Assembly: GCF_028023875.1 (NCBI RefSeq)
Contig: NZ_JAQIPB010000004.1
Coordinates: forward strand, 1 to 64,000
Direction: 5' to 3'
Source: Xenophilus arseniciresistens
GTDB taxonomy: Bacteria > Pseudomonadota > Gammaproteobacteria > Burkholderiales > Burkholderiaceae_C
DNA: 64,000 nucleotides
A model generated the notes under the pieces. The model ran no database searches and had not been told where the DNA came from. It saw only the letters and a program-made list of their open reading frames with translations. Shown in pieces: positions 41,536-49,830 of the stretch. Position numbers and translations under genes: made by a program. Every line of letters starts with the position of its first letter. The first letter of the stretch is position 1.

Positions 41536-41570
41536 AAAAAGCCCCTGATCTTTTTCAAGATCAAGGGCTT
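41536..41570 (-). terminator. Leftward rho-independent terminator at the island edge
   Basis: A 14-base stem (41539-41552 with 41557-41570, loop TTTC, one mismatch that becomes a G-U pair on the minus strand) is followed on the minus strand by TTTTT (41540-41536). It would stop leftward transcription from the DUF2442 gene before it reaches pldA. Confidence 0.6.
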
Positions 41571-41805
41571 CGCATGTTTGGTGGCTGGGTCGGAATGGCA
41601 AAAACCCCGGCAGGCCCCTATCCATGCGCCTTCCGAAAAGTTACAAATTTTTCAGGGTACGGGTTGGGGTACGGACCTGGAAAACAACGAAATGATCCTT
41701 GGTTCAATTCCAAAATCGCCGTGCACGGGCCATTTCAAACAGCCAGCCATAGCTTTGACGCCGACGAGCGGACGATGCCTGCAGTGATTGTGCCCGACTT
41801 GCGCT

Positions 41806-42231
41806 TTACCCCGGAATAACTGCGCGTGTCTTGGGAGGACGCCCACCCTTAGCCCCGTTGCGACGCGCCGCTTCCGCCTTGTGGGGAGAGCGGACTCGAC
41901 CACGCGCTGCAGCCACCGTCCGTCTGGCAATGTCGATCGGGATCAGGCGCGCCACCAAGCCGGGAATGCCGACCGAGGCCGCCTCGTCGCCCTCGCCGAA
42001 CACTAGGCCATCCCCCCCAGGAGTCACATAGGGCTGCGCGAGGGCTGCGCGTGAAACTCCCTTCAAGGCGGGCACGCCCTTCGGGTCGATACGCAGCACC
42101 AACCCGTTGCTGTACACCAACTCCAGCATGCGGGCCACATAGCGCGCAGATACGGCGTGAGGCTGTTCCAGCGCCTCGCGACCACGCGCCAGCGCCTGTT
42201 CGTAGTCGTCGCGAGAAATCCTGGTCGCCAT
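41806..42231 (-). CDS. DUF2442 domain protein
   Basis: 141 residues from ATG 42231, with a perfect GGAGGTG ribosome site upstream. NGLVLRIDPKGVPALKGVS and the later acidic stretch fit DUF2442 proteins, small proteins that often follow a DUF4160 gene in a two-gene, toxin-antitoxin-like arrangement. The C-terminus is basic (AEAARRNGAKGGRPPKTR) and could bind DNA. Its upstream DUF4160 partner is frameshifted, so this gene may be an orphan remnant. It is the leftmost gene of the accessory region. Confidence 0.65.
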   Translation of the reverse strand: MATRISRDDYEQALARGREALEQPHAVSARYVARMLELVYSNGLVLRIDPKGVPALKGVSRAALAQPYVTPGGDGLVFGEGDEAASVGIPGLVARLIPIDIARRTVAAARGRVRSPHKAEAARRNGAKGGRPPKTRAVIPG

Positions 42232-42233
42232 AT

Positions 42234-42653
42234 TCACACCTCCTTCAGCAATTCCATCGTCGTCGATAAACCCCATTCCATAGCCTGGCAGGTAAACGCC
42301 ACTACGCTTGACGACGACACCGTCGCCCGCTGCGCCACTCGGCAACAGTGCCACGCCCTTCGATCCACGCCGCTTGACGGACACGTTGTCAAGACAAGCC
42401 GTCTGCTGCAACCGCCACCAAGCCGCCCGACACGCCAGGCGGTTTCGATGCACCTGACCCGGCCAGCTTGTTGAGCAGCCCCAGCAGCGGTGCATTGCGC
42501 TTGGGTTTGACGTCCCACAGCGACACGGCATCCGTCACCATCGAACTCGAAGCGAGCAGTCCAGCCATCCGCCCGGCAGACCGCCGTGACGTGCGGTGGA
42601 CAGTGGTCCAACGGCCAGATGCGCAGTTCAACATTGCCACTCGTCCAGAGCAT
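42234..42653 (-). pseudogene. Frameshifted DUF4160 gene
   Basis: The start at 42653 reads MLWTSGNVELRIWPLDHCPP, the DUF4160 N-terminus with its DH-PPHV motif. After about FEFD the expected continuation (VTDAVSLWDVKPKRNAPLLG) lies in a second frame. After LLNKLAG the next piece (RAAWWRLQQTACLDNVS) lies in a third frame, which then runs without stop toward the DUF2442 start. Two frameshifts, near 42545 and 42470, are therefore needed to restore the protein. It is probably a decayed partner of the DUF2442 gene; sequencing error is less likely with two events. Confidence 0.6.
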
Positions 42654-42780
42654 AAAAACCCATCATCTTAGGTTTATTGTAGCCCTTCTGCCGCTCTGGC
42701 ACCCCATCTCTGACAACTCATCAGGGTGGGCAACTGGTACTATCCTCCAGTTCGAGAACTCTGACACATTTTGTAGCGCA

Positions 42781-43698
42781 ATGACTCTCACCACCGCAGG
42801 CGATCGAACACCTGTTCACTTCTCAGGGCACGAGACATTTCCCCTGCGACAGATGTGGCTCAAGAAGGTGTTTCAGGAGTCCTTAGGAGGTGGATTGATT
42901 CGTAAATCCACCTTCTCCGACGAGGACGCTATTGCCAACTTCGGCGTTGGCAAGAACATGGTCGCCTCGATTCGACATTGGGCCTTGGCCTGCGGTGTCA
43001 TGTACGAGGCTGATGGGGACTTCCGTGTCGGCAGCCTTGCCAGCGAAATCCTTCGTGACGGTGGATTCGACCCATACGCCGAAAGCCCTTCGACCGCATG
43101 GCTAGCCCATTGGCAACTCGCCGGTCGGTGCTTCCGATCCACAACATGGTATTGGCTGTTTAACCATGTCACGGCGCCCGATTTCACGCGCAAGGAGCTA
43201 GAAGAGCCGCTCGCTCGCTACGCCCGAGAACTTGACCCGAAGCATCGCCTGTCTGCCTCAACGATTTCGCGCGATCTAGAGACGTGCTTGCGCAGTTACG
43301 CGCCACGCGCGGCGGGGGGATCTCCCGAAGACTTCGCCGAGCCGTTGTTGGGCGAGTTGGGCCTGTTGCAAGAGGTCCATAAAGGTCAATATGCCTTCCG
43401 CCGCGGCCCCAAGGCCTCACTGCACGATGGCATTTTCTCCTACGCACTCGTCGATTTTTGGAACCGCACGGCTGCTGGTCAAAGTTCGCTAGCCTTCGAG
43501 GCTGTCGCGTATGCGGACGGCTCGCCGGGCCGCGTCTTCAAGCTCGACGAAGAGTCGGTTGCCCAACGGCTGATCGCACTTTCGGACTCCACTGGACGCA
43601 AACTTGAATGGACAGATTCTGCGGGATTGCGGCAGGTCCATCGCAAGCACCTGACGAAGGACGACATCAAGAACATGATCAGGCGCGCCTATGACTGA
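42781..43698 (+). CDS. sspB: DUF4007 protein, SspB-like (DNA phosphorothioation)
   Basis: 305 residues from ATG 42781 (MTLTTAGDRTPVHFSGHETF). A longer frame upstream lacks similarity and covers the promoter. FSGHETFPLRQMWLKK (14-29) and FGVGKNMVASIRHWALA (54-70) are the DUF4007 hallmarks. In single-stranded phosphorothioation systems the DUF4007 protein SspB supplies nicking activity. It is the first gene of a rightward operon: SspC overlaps it by 8 bases and SspD overlaps SspC by 8. Function is by family and context. No SspA desulfurase is present in the window. Confidence 0.75.
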   Translation: MTLTTAGDRTPVHFSGHETFPLRQMWLKKVFQESLGGGLIRKSTFSDEDAIANFGVGKNMVASIRHWALACGVMYEADGDFRVGSLASEILRDGGFDPYAESPSTAWLAHWQLAGRCFRSTTWYWLFNHVTAPDFTRKELEEPLARYARELDPKHRLSASTISRDLETCLRSYAPRAAGGSPEDFAEPLLGELGLLQEVHKGQYAFRRGPKASLHDGIFSYALVDFWNRTAAGQSSLAFEAVAYADGSPGRVFKLDEESVAQRLIALSDSTGRKLEWTDSAGLRQVHRKHLTKDDIKNMIRRAYD

Positions 43699-46600
43699 CA
43701 AGAAGCAACTAGCCCTGTCGGACATCGTCCAGATTTCGCGCCAATATCAACGCTCTATCCGCGTCGACACTGACATCGGCCGTGCAGATGCCCTGTCTGG
43801 CTATATCTGCCACGGTACCGCAGCTTCCCTGGTCGATGGCATGTGCAAACAGCTGGCGGCCACTAACCAACGCTCCTTTACCTGGACAGGCCCCTTCGGT
43901 GGAGGCAAGAGCTCTCTGGCCGTGGCATTGGCGAGCGCGCTCCATCCCGACAAGGGACTCCGAATCAAGGCGCGCGAGGCTTTACGCCTGGACTCCATGC
44001 CCGCGTTCGACAAGGCCTTCCCCGTCCGCAAGGGTTGGCTGCTCGTCCCGGCGGTGGGCCGACGCGGAAGTATCGTTGCGGAGTTGCATGCGTCGCTTCG
44101 CCGCGCGCAAGGAAAAACCGTCGACGGCCGAAGCAAACCCAACGCCCAAACGCTGATCGCAGAGCTTCTTGATGAAGCCAAGAGCCGACCACATGATGGT
44201 GTGTTGGTCATCATCGACGAGATGGGCAAGTTCTTGGAAGCCTCTGCCCTCGGCTCGGGGGATGACGTCTACTTCTTCCAGGAGCTCGCCGAAGCCGCTG
44301 CCCGCTCCGAAGGTCGCCTGGTAGTCATCGGCGTGCTGCATCAATCCTTCGCGCAGTATTCGGCGCGCTTGGGTATCGATACCCGGGACGACTGGGCCAA
44401 GGTTCAAGGCCGCTACGTCGACCTGCCCTTCGTGGCCGCGAGCGACGAGGTCGTCGAGCTCATCGGGCGCGCGATCGAAGCCAAAATGCGGCCCGATTGG
44501 ATGGCCGAGGCTTCGGTCGCCATCGCCGAGGCGATCCGCTCGCGCCGCCCCGCCGTGGGTAATGACTTCGCCAAGGCCTTGGAGGCCTGCTGGCCGCTGC
44601 ACCCGGCCATGGCCGCGCTGCTGGGCCCGATCTCCAAGAGGCAGTTCGGGCAAAACGAGCGCAGTACCTTCGGCTTCCTGTCGTCGGTGGAACCGCATGG
44701 TTTCCGCTCCTACCTGAACTCGACGCTCAAGGACGAGGCGAGCTGGTATCGCCCGAGCGATTACTGGGACTACCTGCGCTCGAACTTGGAGCCTGCGATC
44801 CTGGCCTCCTCTGACGGCCATCGCTGGTCGCAGGCAGTCGAAGCGGTCGAGCGGGCCGAAGTCAAGACGGGCGATGCCTTGCTCGTGTCAATGATCAAGA
44901 ACATCGCGGTCATCGACCTCTTCCGCAACGGGTCCGGTCTGGCGGCTGATTCGGCGGTGATCGCCTCGCTCTTCTACCCGCGGCCGGCCATCGAGCTCGA
45001 CGGCGCCCTCAGAAAGCTCTCCGAACTCAAGGTCTCCCTCTTCAAGAGCTACACCGGAGCTTGGTCGGTGTTCGAGGGCAGCGACTTCGACATCGACGCG
45101 GCCATCGCCCAAGCCTTGGCGGTCTCTCCCGGCATCGACTACGCGCGGCTCGCGCAGCTCATGGGCCTGCATCCCGTGGTGGCCAAGCGGCACTATCACG
45201 AGACGGGCTCAATGCGCTGGATGGAGCTCTCGCTTTGCAGCATCGAACAGGCCGAGAAGATCGCCGCGAACTTCCAACCCAAGAAGGGCGAGTTCGGCGC
45301 CTTCATCCTCGCGCTGCCGAGCAAAGGCATGAAGCCCAGGGACGCGCGGAAACGCGCGCAGGCCTGCGCCAAGCTTCGCCCCTGGCCGGTGATGATCGGC
45401 ATCCCTGAGAACCACGCCCGCATCGCTGAGCTCTCCGCTGAGCTGGTGGCCTTGGAGCAAGTCAAGGATCGCCACGAGCTTGCAGGCGACGCCGTGGCGC
45501 GCCGCGAGGTGTATGCCCGCTTGGCGGCCACCCGCGCCGACCTGGAAGACCAACTGCAAGCCGCCGTGTCGCTGGCGAAGTGGCACGACGGATCCGATCA
45601 AGTCGTGGAGCCTGGCTCGAAGCTCTCGCCCGTTGCTTCGAGCTTGGCGGAAGAACTATTCACCGACTCGCCCCCAGTGTGGAGCGAGCTGGTCAACCGC
45701 GACAGCGTGTCGAGCAACAGCGTGAAGGCCCGCCGCGATCTGCTGCACGCGATGGTCAATGCTGAAGGTCAGGAGGCCCTAGGCTTCGAGGGTTTCCCGG
45801 CAGAGCGCGGCCTCTACGAGACGCTCCTGAAAAGCACGGGGCTTCATCGCCAAGACGCATCTGGCGCCTGGCGTTGCATGCCGCCCGACAACCAGTTCGC
45901 AGAGGGCTTCAAGAATCTGTGGGATGAGACGCGCGCCCTGTTCTCGGACGCCGACGCTCGCGTGGGCGCGCACGAGATCTATGCGTTGTGGAGCGCCCCT
46001 CCTTTCGGCATGAAGCTGGGCATCCAACCGGTGATCCTCACAGCCTTCCTGCTCGCCCACAAGGCCAACATCGCCGTCTATAAGGACGGGATGTTCGTGC
46101 CCAGGCTCACCGACTTCGACATCGACGAATGCCTGCAAGACCCTGACCGCTTCTCGCTGCGCTGGGTGGCCATTGACGAAGACAAGAACCGAATCCTCGA
46201 AGGCATCTCGAAGCTCCTTGCCGAGATCGGCGAGAACGCTGGAGCGGCCGACCCGCTTGAAGCCGCCCGCGGCATGGTGGCCATGGTCTTCAACCTGCCG
46301 GAATGGGCCCGGCGGACCTCGCGGCTGGGCCAGACGGCCAAGGACATGCGCGACATGCTCTTGAAGGCCAGCGACCCGCACAAGGTCTTGTTCGTCGACC
46401 TAGCGTCTCTTCTGGGCGCGGCCGACGGCAAGGCCTACGTGAAGGCGCTGCGCGCGCCGCTGCAAGAGCTCGCCGGCGCCTACGGCAAGATGCTCTCGGA
46501 AGTCGAAGCCAAGATGCTCTCCGCGCTCGACGCGGGCCGCGACGACCTCGAAGCCCTGCGCGAGCGGGCGAAGTCGGTCTCCGGCATTTCGGGCGATTTC

Positions 46601-47026
46601 CAAATGGATGGCTTCGCCACGCGCCTGGCCAACTACGACGGATCGCGCTCCTCTCTTGAAGGCATCCTGGCGCTAGCGGCCGAGAGGCCGCCTCGCGACT
46701 GGGTGGACCGCCATATCGACGCCGCCGTGTTGGAGCTCTCCAAGTTCGCACGGCGCTTCCGCGAGTCGGAGGCTTTTGCTGCCGTGCAGGGCCGCAAGGC
46801 GCACAGCGAAGCCATCGCAGTTGTTATCGGCGCGGGCGCGGACACCAAGACGATCTCGCGTTCGTTCTCGATCTCGGATCGGCATCGCAAGACCGTGGAG
46901 GCTAAGGCCGACGAGCTCGCCTCGATGCTCGAGGGGCAAGGCTTGGGGACCGACGTATTGCTGGCGATCCTGGCCAAGGCCGGGATAAAGTTGGCGTCCA
47001 TCGACAAGGAGCCGGCCAATGGCTGA
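43691..47026 (+). CDS. sspC: Large P-loop ATPase, SspC-like
   Basis: 1111 residues. The P-loop is GPFGGGKSS (67-75) and the Walker B-like strand VLVIIDEMGK (171-180), so it is an AAA/STAND-like ATPase with the nucleotide site at the N-terminus. The remaining ~900 residues are mostly helical, with no second ATPase motif. Sandwiched between DUF4007 and PAPS-reductase-like genes with overlapping ends, it fits the ATPase of the SspBCD phosphorothioation module. BrxC/PglY of BREX is similar in size and type, but no PglZ, PglX or BrxL is present. Confidence 0.7.
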   Translation: MTDKKQLALSDIVQISRQYQRSIRVDTDIGRADALSGYICHGTAASLVDGMCKQLAATNQRSFTWTGPFGGGKSSLAVALASALHPDKGLRIKAREALRLDSMPAFDKAFPVRKGWLLVPAVGRRGSIVAELHASLRRAQGKTVDGRSKPNAQTLIAELLDEAKSRPHDGVLVIIDEMGKFLEASALGSGDDVYFFQELAEAAARSEGRLVVIGVLHQSFAQYSARLGIDTRDDWAKVQGRYVDLPFVAASDEVVELIGRAIEAKMRPDWMAEASVAIAEAIRSRRPAVGNDFAKALEACWPLHPAMAALLGPISKRQFGQNERSTFGFLSSVEPHGFRSYLNSTLKDEASWYRPSDYWDYLRSNLEPAILASSDGHRWSQAVEAVERAEVKTGDALLVSMIKNIAVIDLFRNGSGLAADSAVIASLFYPRPAIELDGALRKLSELKVSLFKSYTGAWSVFEGSDFDIDAAIAQALAVSPGIDYARLAQLMGLHPVVAKRHYHETGSMRWMELSLCSIEQAEKIAANFQPKKGEFGAFILALPSKGMKPRDARKRAQACAKLRPWPVMIGIPENHARIAELSAELVALEQVKDRHELAGDAVARREVYARLAATRADLEDQLQAAVSLAKWHDGSDQVVEPGSKLSPVASSLAEELFTDSPPVWSELVNRDSVSSNSVKARRDLLHAMVNAEGQEALGFEGFPAERGLYETLLKSTGLHRQDASGAWRCMPPDNQFAEGFKNLWDETRALFSDADARVGAHEIYALWSAPPFGMKLGIQPVILTAFLLAHKANIAVYKDGMFVPRLTDFDIDECLQDPDRFSLRWVAIDEDKNRILEGISKLLAEIGENAGAADPLEAARGMVAMVFNLPEWARRTSRLGQTAKDMRDMLLKASDPHKVLFVDLASLLGAADGKAYVKALRAPLQELAGAYGKMLSEVEAKMLSALDAGRDDLEALRERAKSVSGISGDFQMDGFATRLANYDGSRSSLEGILALAAERPPRDWVDRHIDAAVLELSKFARRFRESEAFAAVQGRKAHSEAIAVVIGAGADTKTISRSFSISDRHRKTVEAKADELASMLEGQGLGTDVLLAILAKAGIKLASIDKEPANG

Positions 47027-47861
47027 GCGGCATGTTCTGGGGATCTCCGGCGGAAAGGACAGCGCGGCGCTGGCCGTCTACATGGCCGCCAAGCACCCTG
47101 AGCTCGACATCGACTACTTCTACACCGACACCGGCGAAGAGCTTCCCGAGGTTTACGAGTTCTTGGCCAAGCTCGAAGGCAAGCTGCACAAGCCGATCTT
47201 GCGGTTGAACCCCAACCGAGACTTCAAGTTTTGGCTGCGCCAATACAACCATTTCCTGCCCAATCCCAATTCGCGCTGGTGCACCCGGAAGTTGAAGCTT
47301 GCCCCGTTCGAGGAGTGGGTTCGGCCCATGCTGGCAGCTGGCGACAAGGTCACTTCCTATGTGGCCATCCGCGCCGATGAAGACTATCGCGAGGGCTATG
47401 CGGCCAAGGCCGAGAATCTCTTCGTGAAGCTACCCTTCCGCGAGGCCGGCATCGACAAGGCCGGCGTCATCGACATCTTGGAGAACTCCGGCGTCGGATA
47501 CCCCAAGTACTACGAGTGGCGTTCGCGCAGCGGCTGCACCTTCTGCTTCTTCCAGCAGAAGATCGAGTGGGTGCGCCTGCGCGAGAAACACCCAGACGCC
47601 TACGAGGCTGCCAAGGCCCTGGAGAAGGACGCGCTAGAGCACGGCTCACCCTTCACTTGGTCCAAGGGCGAGTCTCTCTCGGACCTGGAGCAGCCAGAAC
47701 GCATCGCGGAGATCCAAGCTGAATACGACATCCGCCGCGCGCGCATGCTCAAGAGCATTCCCATCAATCCGCTGCGGCCTGTGAAGGCCTGCCCGGACGA
47801 CATCGACGACATCTATGGAGTCGATGAAGGCAACGGTTCCTGTGCTGTCTGCCACAAATAG
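47019..47861 (+). CDS. sspD: PAPS-reductase-like ATP pyrophosphatase, SspD/DndC family
   Basis: 280 residues. SGGKDS (10-15) is the PP-loop that adenylates the DNA backbone or activates sulfur. Cys88 (RWCTRK), the pair C173/C176 (GCTFC) and C258, C275/C278 (SCAVCHK at the end) could hold a 4Fe-4S cluster, as in DndC. It would transfer sulfur into the DNA backbone together with SspB and SspC. The start overlaps SspC by 8 bases. It converges with the SIR2 gene, leaving 48 bases between stops. Confidence 0.8.
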   Translation: MAERHVLGISGGKDSAALAVYMAAKHPELDIDYFYTDTGEELPEVYEFLAKLEGKLHKPILRLNPNRDFKFWLRQYNHFLPNPNSRWCTRKLKLAPFEEWVRPMLAAGDKVTSYVAIRADEDYREGYAAKAENLFVKLPFREAGIDKAGVIDILENSGVGYPKYYEWRSRSGCTFCFFQQKIEWVRLREKHPDAYEAAKALEKDALEHGSPFTWSKGESLSDLEQPERIAEIQAEYDIRRARMLKSIPINPLRPVKACPDDIDDIYGVDEGNGSCAVCHK

Positions 47862-47909
47862 GCTTGGGACTCGGGCCACCGAGCAAAGCTGTCGGGCCAT
47901 TGAGCCCTA

Positions 47910-48761
47910 TCAGACCGTCGCTAACGCTTGGATGAACTCGGTCGCCTCCGCATAGTCGTCGTCTTTGCTTATCGGAATGATGTTGACATTGAAGTCCTTG
48001 CGCCAACGTCCTCGCTCAACTGCACCCATGTCCTCTTCGGCCATTAGGGCGTAGTGCTGGGGTCCCGACGTCGGCAAGAAGACTTCGGAGATGTATGAGA
48101 GCAGCAATTGCAGCTCTGGATCTGCCATGGATGTTCCGATAAACACTATGGAATACATCGTGAACATTGTTGCCAGCATCGCTTGATATGCTCGTTGCCT
48201 ATAAAGCAGCTCGCGGTAGTCAGCATCGGTCATAACAATGCCATTACCAATTTTTGTAGCATCGCCGTGTGCCTTCAGGATGAAGAACTCGCGATTGCTG
48301 AGAGCACTTTGCGTTGCCCCCACGTCCCGAAATGTGCAAATGCTGACGTCCGGGTCCACCACCTGATACGCCCTCTCAACCAGTGCGTCGTAGTTTGTTG
48401 TGATGACAAACTGCAGGTTTGAGAGCTTTACGAAACCATGATGAAGAGCAGTGGGCTTCGGCTTCGGCGTCACAAAGGTTGATTTAATGAAGTCATCGAA
48501 ATGCCGACCGAGTACTTCTTTGAGAGCTGATGCAACCATCAAATTCTTGCTCGAATTCGCAATTAGCGATTCATATTCCTTGGCTTCGGCTTCGCCGATC
48601 AGCTTCTCCGCGCTCGCTCGCTCAAGCATGGCCTTCAGCATCCCCGACCACATGGGCAAGCCGGCCGGCTTTGATGCCCCTGCGCCAACGTATACGCCAC
48701 ACACGCCCTTCTTGTATGCATCTTTAAGAGATTGCGGGATGCGGGCTGGATCAAGAGCCAT
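47910..48761 (-). CDS. SIR2-family protein, putative NADase effector
   Basis: 283 residues. GAGAS (26-30), VITTNYD (119-125), the catalytic-type His165 in LKAHG and GTSMADPE (209-216) match the SIR2_2-like domain of phage-defence proteins (as in Thoeris ThsA, DSR and SIR2-pAgo systems), which cleave NAD+. There is no other domain. It is the last gene of the leftward operon. Its AAGGAG ribosome site overlaps the stop of the DUF262 gene, 11 bases away, so the two are tightly coupled. G+C is visibly low (29 of 60 at 48181-48240). Activity is inferred. Confidence 0.75.
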   Translation of the reverse strand: MALDPARIPQSLKDAYKKGVCGVYVGAGASKPAGLPMWSGMLKAMLERASAEKLIGEAEAKEYESLIANSSKNLMVASALKEVLGRHFDDFIKSTFVTPKPKPTALHHGFVKLSNLQFVITTNYDALVERAYQVVDPDVSICTFRDVGATQSALSNREFFILKAHGDATKIGNGIVMTDADYRELLYRQRAYQAMLATMFTMYSIVFIGTSMADPELQLLLSYISEVFLPTSGPQHYALMAEEDMGAVERGRWRKDFNVNIIPISKDDDYAEATEFIQALATV

Positions 48762-48772
48762 GATGATGCTCC

Positions 48773-49810
48773 TTAAGCGCTGAGAAATTGGTCGATTGCA
48801 TTCGATCGTACAAGGACGTTGCCTTTAGTTCCGCCCTGAAGCTTGAAGGCCACCAAATAGTTGTAGAGGTGCTTGCTAAGCCTTTTGCTCACTTCCGAAC
48901 TTACAAGCGCCTCCTCAGGCGCGTGAGTAAATTTCCGTCGTAACGCGTCAAACACCTGAAATCTTGAGGCCGTTACTTGCACATCGAGCTTGACCTTTAG
49001 TCGCAACTGCTGAATCACCCACCATGCCAAGTCCACTACTATCCATTTGTGTCGAATAGAAAACCCCAGCAATGCATTCAACGCGTCCAAGAACGCGAAG
49101 GCTGCCTCGACCTCTTTGCTAATCTTCATCAGCGCGTTGTTGTGGCTTGCATCGAATTCTTGATAGAGATGTTTTAGGTTGGGAGCCTTGATATCAAGCT
49201 CCGTGCCGTGCGCGCCCAACGCAAAGACGTGCGCAACGTAGTCTTGGCGACGGTAGCGAGGCTGCGGAATGCGGCTGTTAGTAAAAAAGCTGTGCGAGAG
49301 CGCGATCGCTTCAACCAAATTTCTCACCGGGCCTAGCATCGCGTTCCGCAGCTCCGCCGGATTCAGCGGCACGCCTTGTTGAAGACGTGAGAAGAGCCGA
49401 GAAATTTCGAGCTGATCGGATTCCACTATTTTCGCGACAGTGATCTCGAACTCATCGAAGGCATCGCGCAGCCGTTTGGGCAAGGCACTGTATGTTTTGC
49501 CGTTGACGTCCTCTTGCCCAATGGGTTCAAGCTTCTCGGCGTTTTTCAACGGCAGCTCGTTATCTCGGAATAACCATATCGCACGAAGACGCTGCTGTCC
49601 GTCTACGGCATCGTACGCATACGCTCCGTTCTGATCTCTTACCCGGAGATACACCTTCGGGATGTCTAATGACCGTAGCATGGAGTCAATCAGAAGGACC
49701 TGTCGAGGGGCCGTCCACGCTGGCCCGCGCTGCCAAGCAGGCGAGATCTGAATCTTCTCTTTCTCGCTGACAAAGTCCGAGACCGTCCAGATCTCTTGTT
49801 CTACTTTCAT
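48773..49810 (-). CDS. DUF262 (ParB/Srx-fold) protein without an HNH domain
   Basis: 345 residues from ATG 49810, with GGAG seven bases upstream. The DUF262 signature is present: a QRG-type Arg near residue 28 and DGQQRL at 70-75. The remaining ~260 residues are helical, and I see no DUF1524 or HNH motif. SspE and GmrSD-type enzymes join DUF262 to DUF1524, so this is a half-protein or a different architecture. It lies 20 bases after the SspH stop and 11 bases before the SIR2 gene. Low G+C (26 of 60 at 49021-49080) sets it apart from SspH. Confidence 0.75.
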   Translation of the reverse strand: MKVEQEIWTVSDFVSEKEKIQISPAWQRGPAWTAPRQVLLIDSMLRSLDIPKVYLRVRDQNGAYAYDAVDGQQRLRAIWLFRDNELPLKNAEKLEPIGQEDVNGKTYSALPKRLRDAFDEFEITVAKIVESDQLEISRLFSRLQQGVPLNPAELRNAMLGPVRNLVEAIALSHSFFTNSRIPQPRYRRQDYVAHVFALGAHGTELDIKAPNLKHLYQEFDASHNNALMKISKEVEAAFAFLDALNALLGFSIRHKWIVVDLAWWVIQQLRLKVKLDVQVTASRFQVFDALRRKFTHAPEEALVSSEVSKRLSKHLYNYLVAFKLQGGTKGNVLVRSNAIDQFLSA

Positions 49811-49830
49811 TCCCAATCTCCATTGTTGGC

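Noticed and set aside
41549-41660. Tn4371-type attachment octamer (TTTTTCAT-like)
   Set aside because: Only near matches TTTTTCAA and TTTTTCAG occur, and neither is at a convincing boundary.
41652-41930. Small minus-strand frame at the island edge, considered as an integrase remnant
   Set aside because: No tyrosine recombinase motif (R...HxxR...Y) can be read in any frame here.
42781-47861. Classical dndBCDE modification operon
   Set aside because: No DndB, DndD or DndE-like gene is present; DUF4007 plus a 1,111-residue ATPase indicates the single-strand Ssp type.
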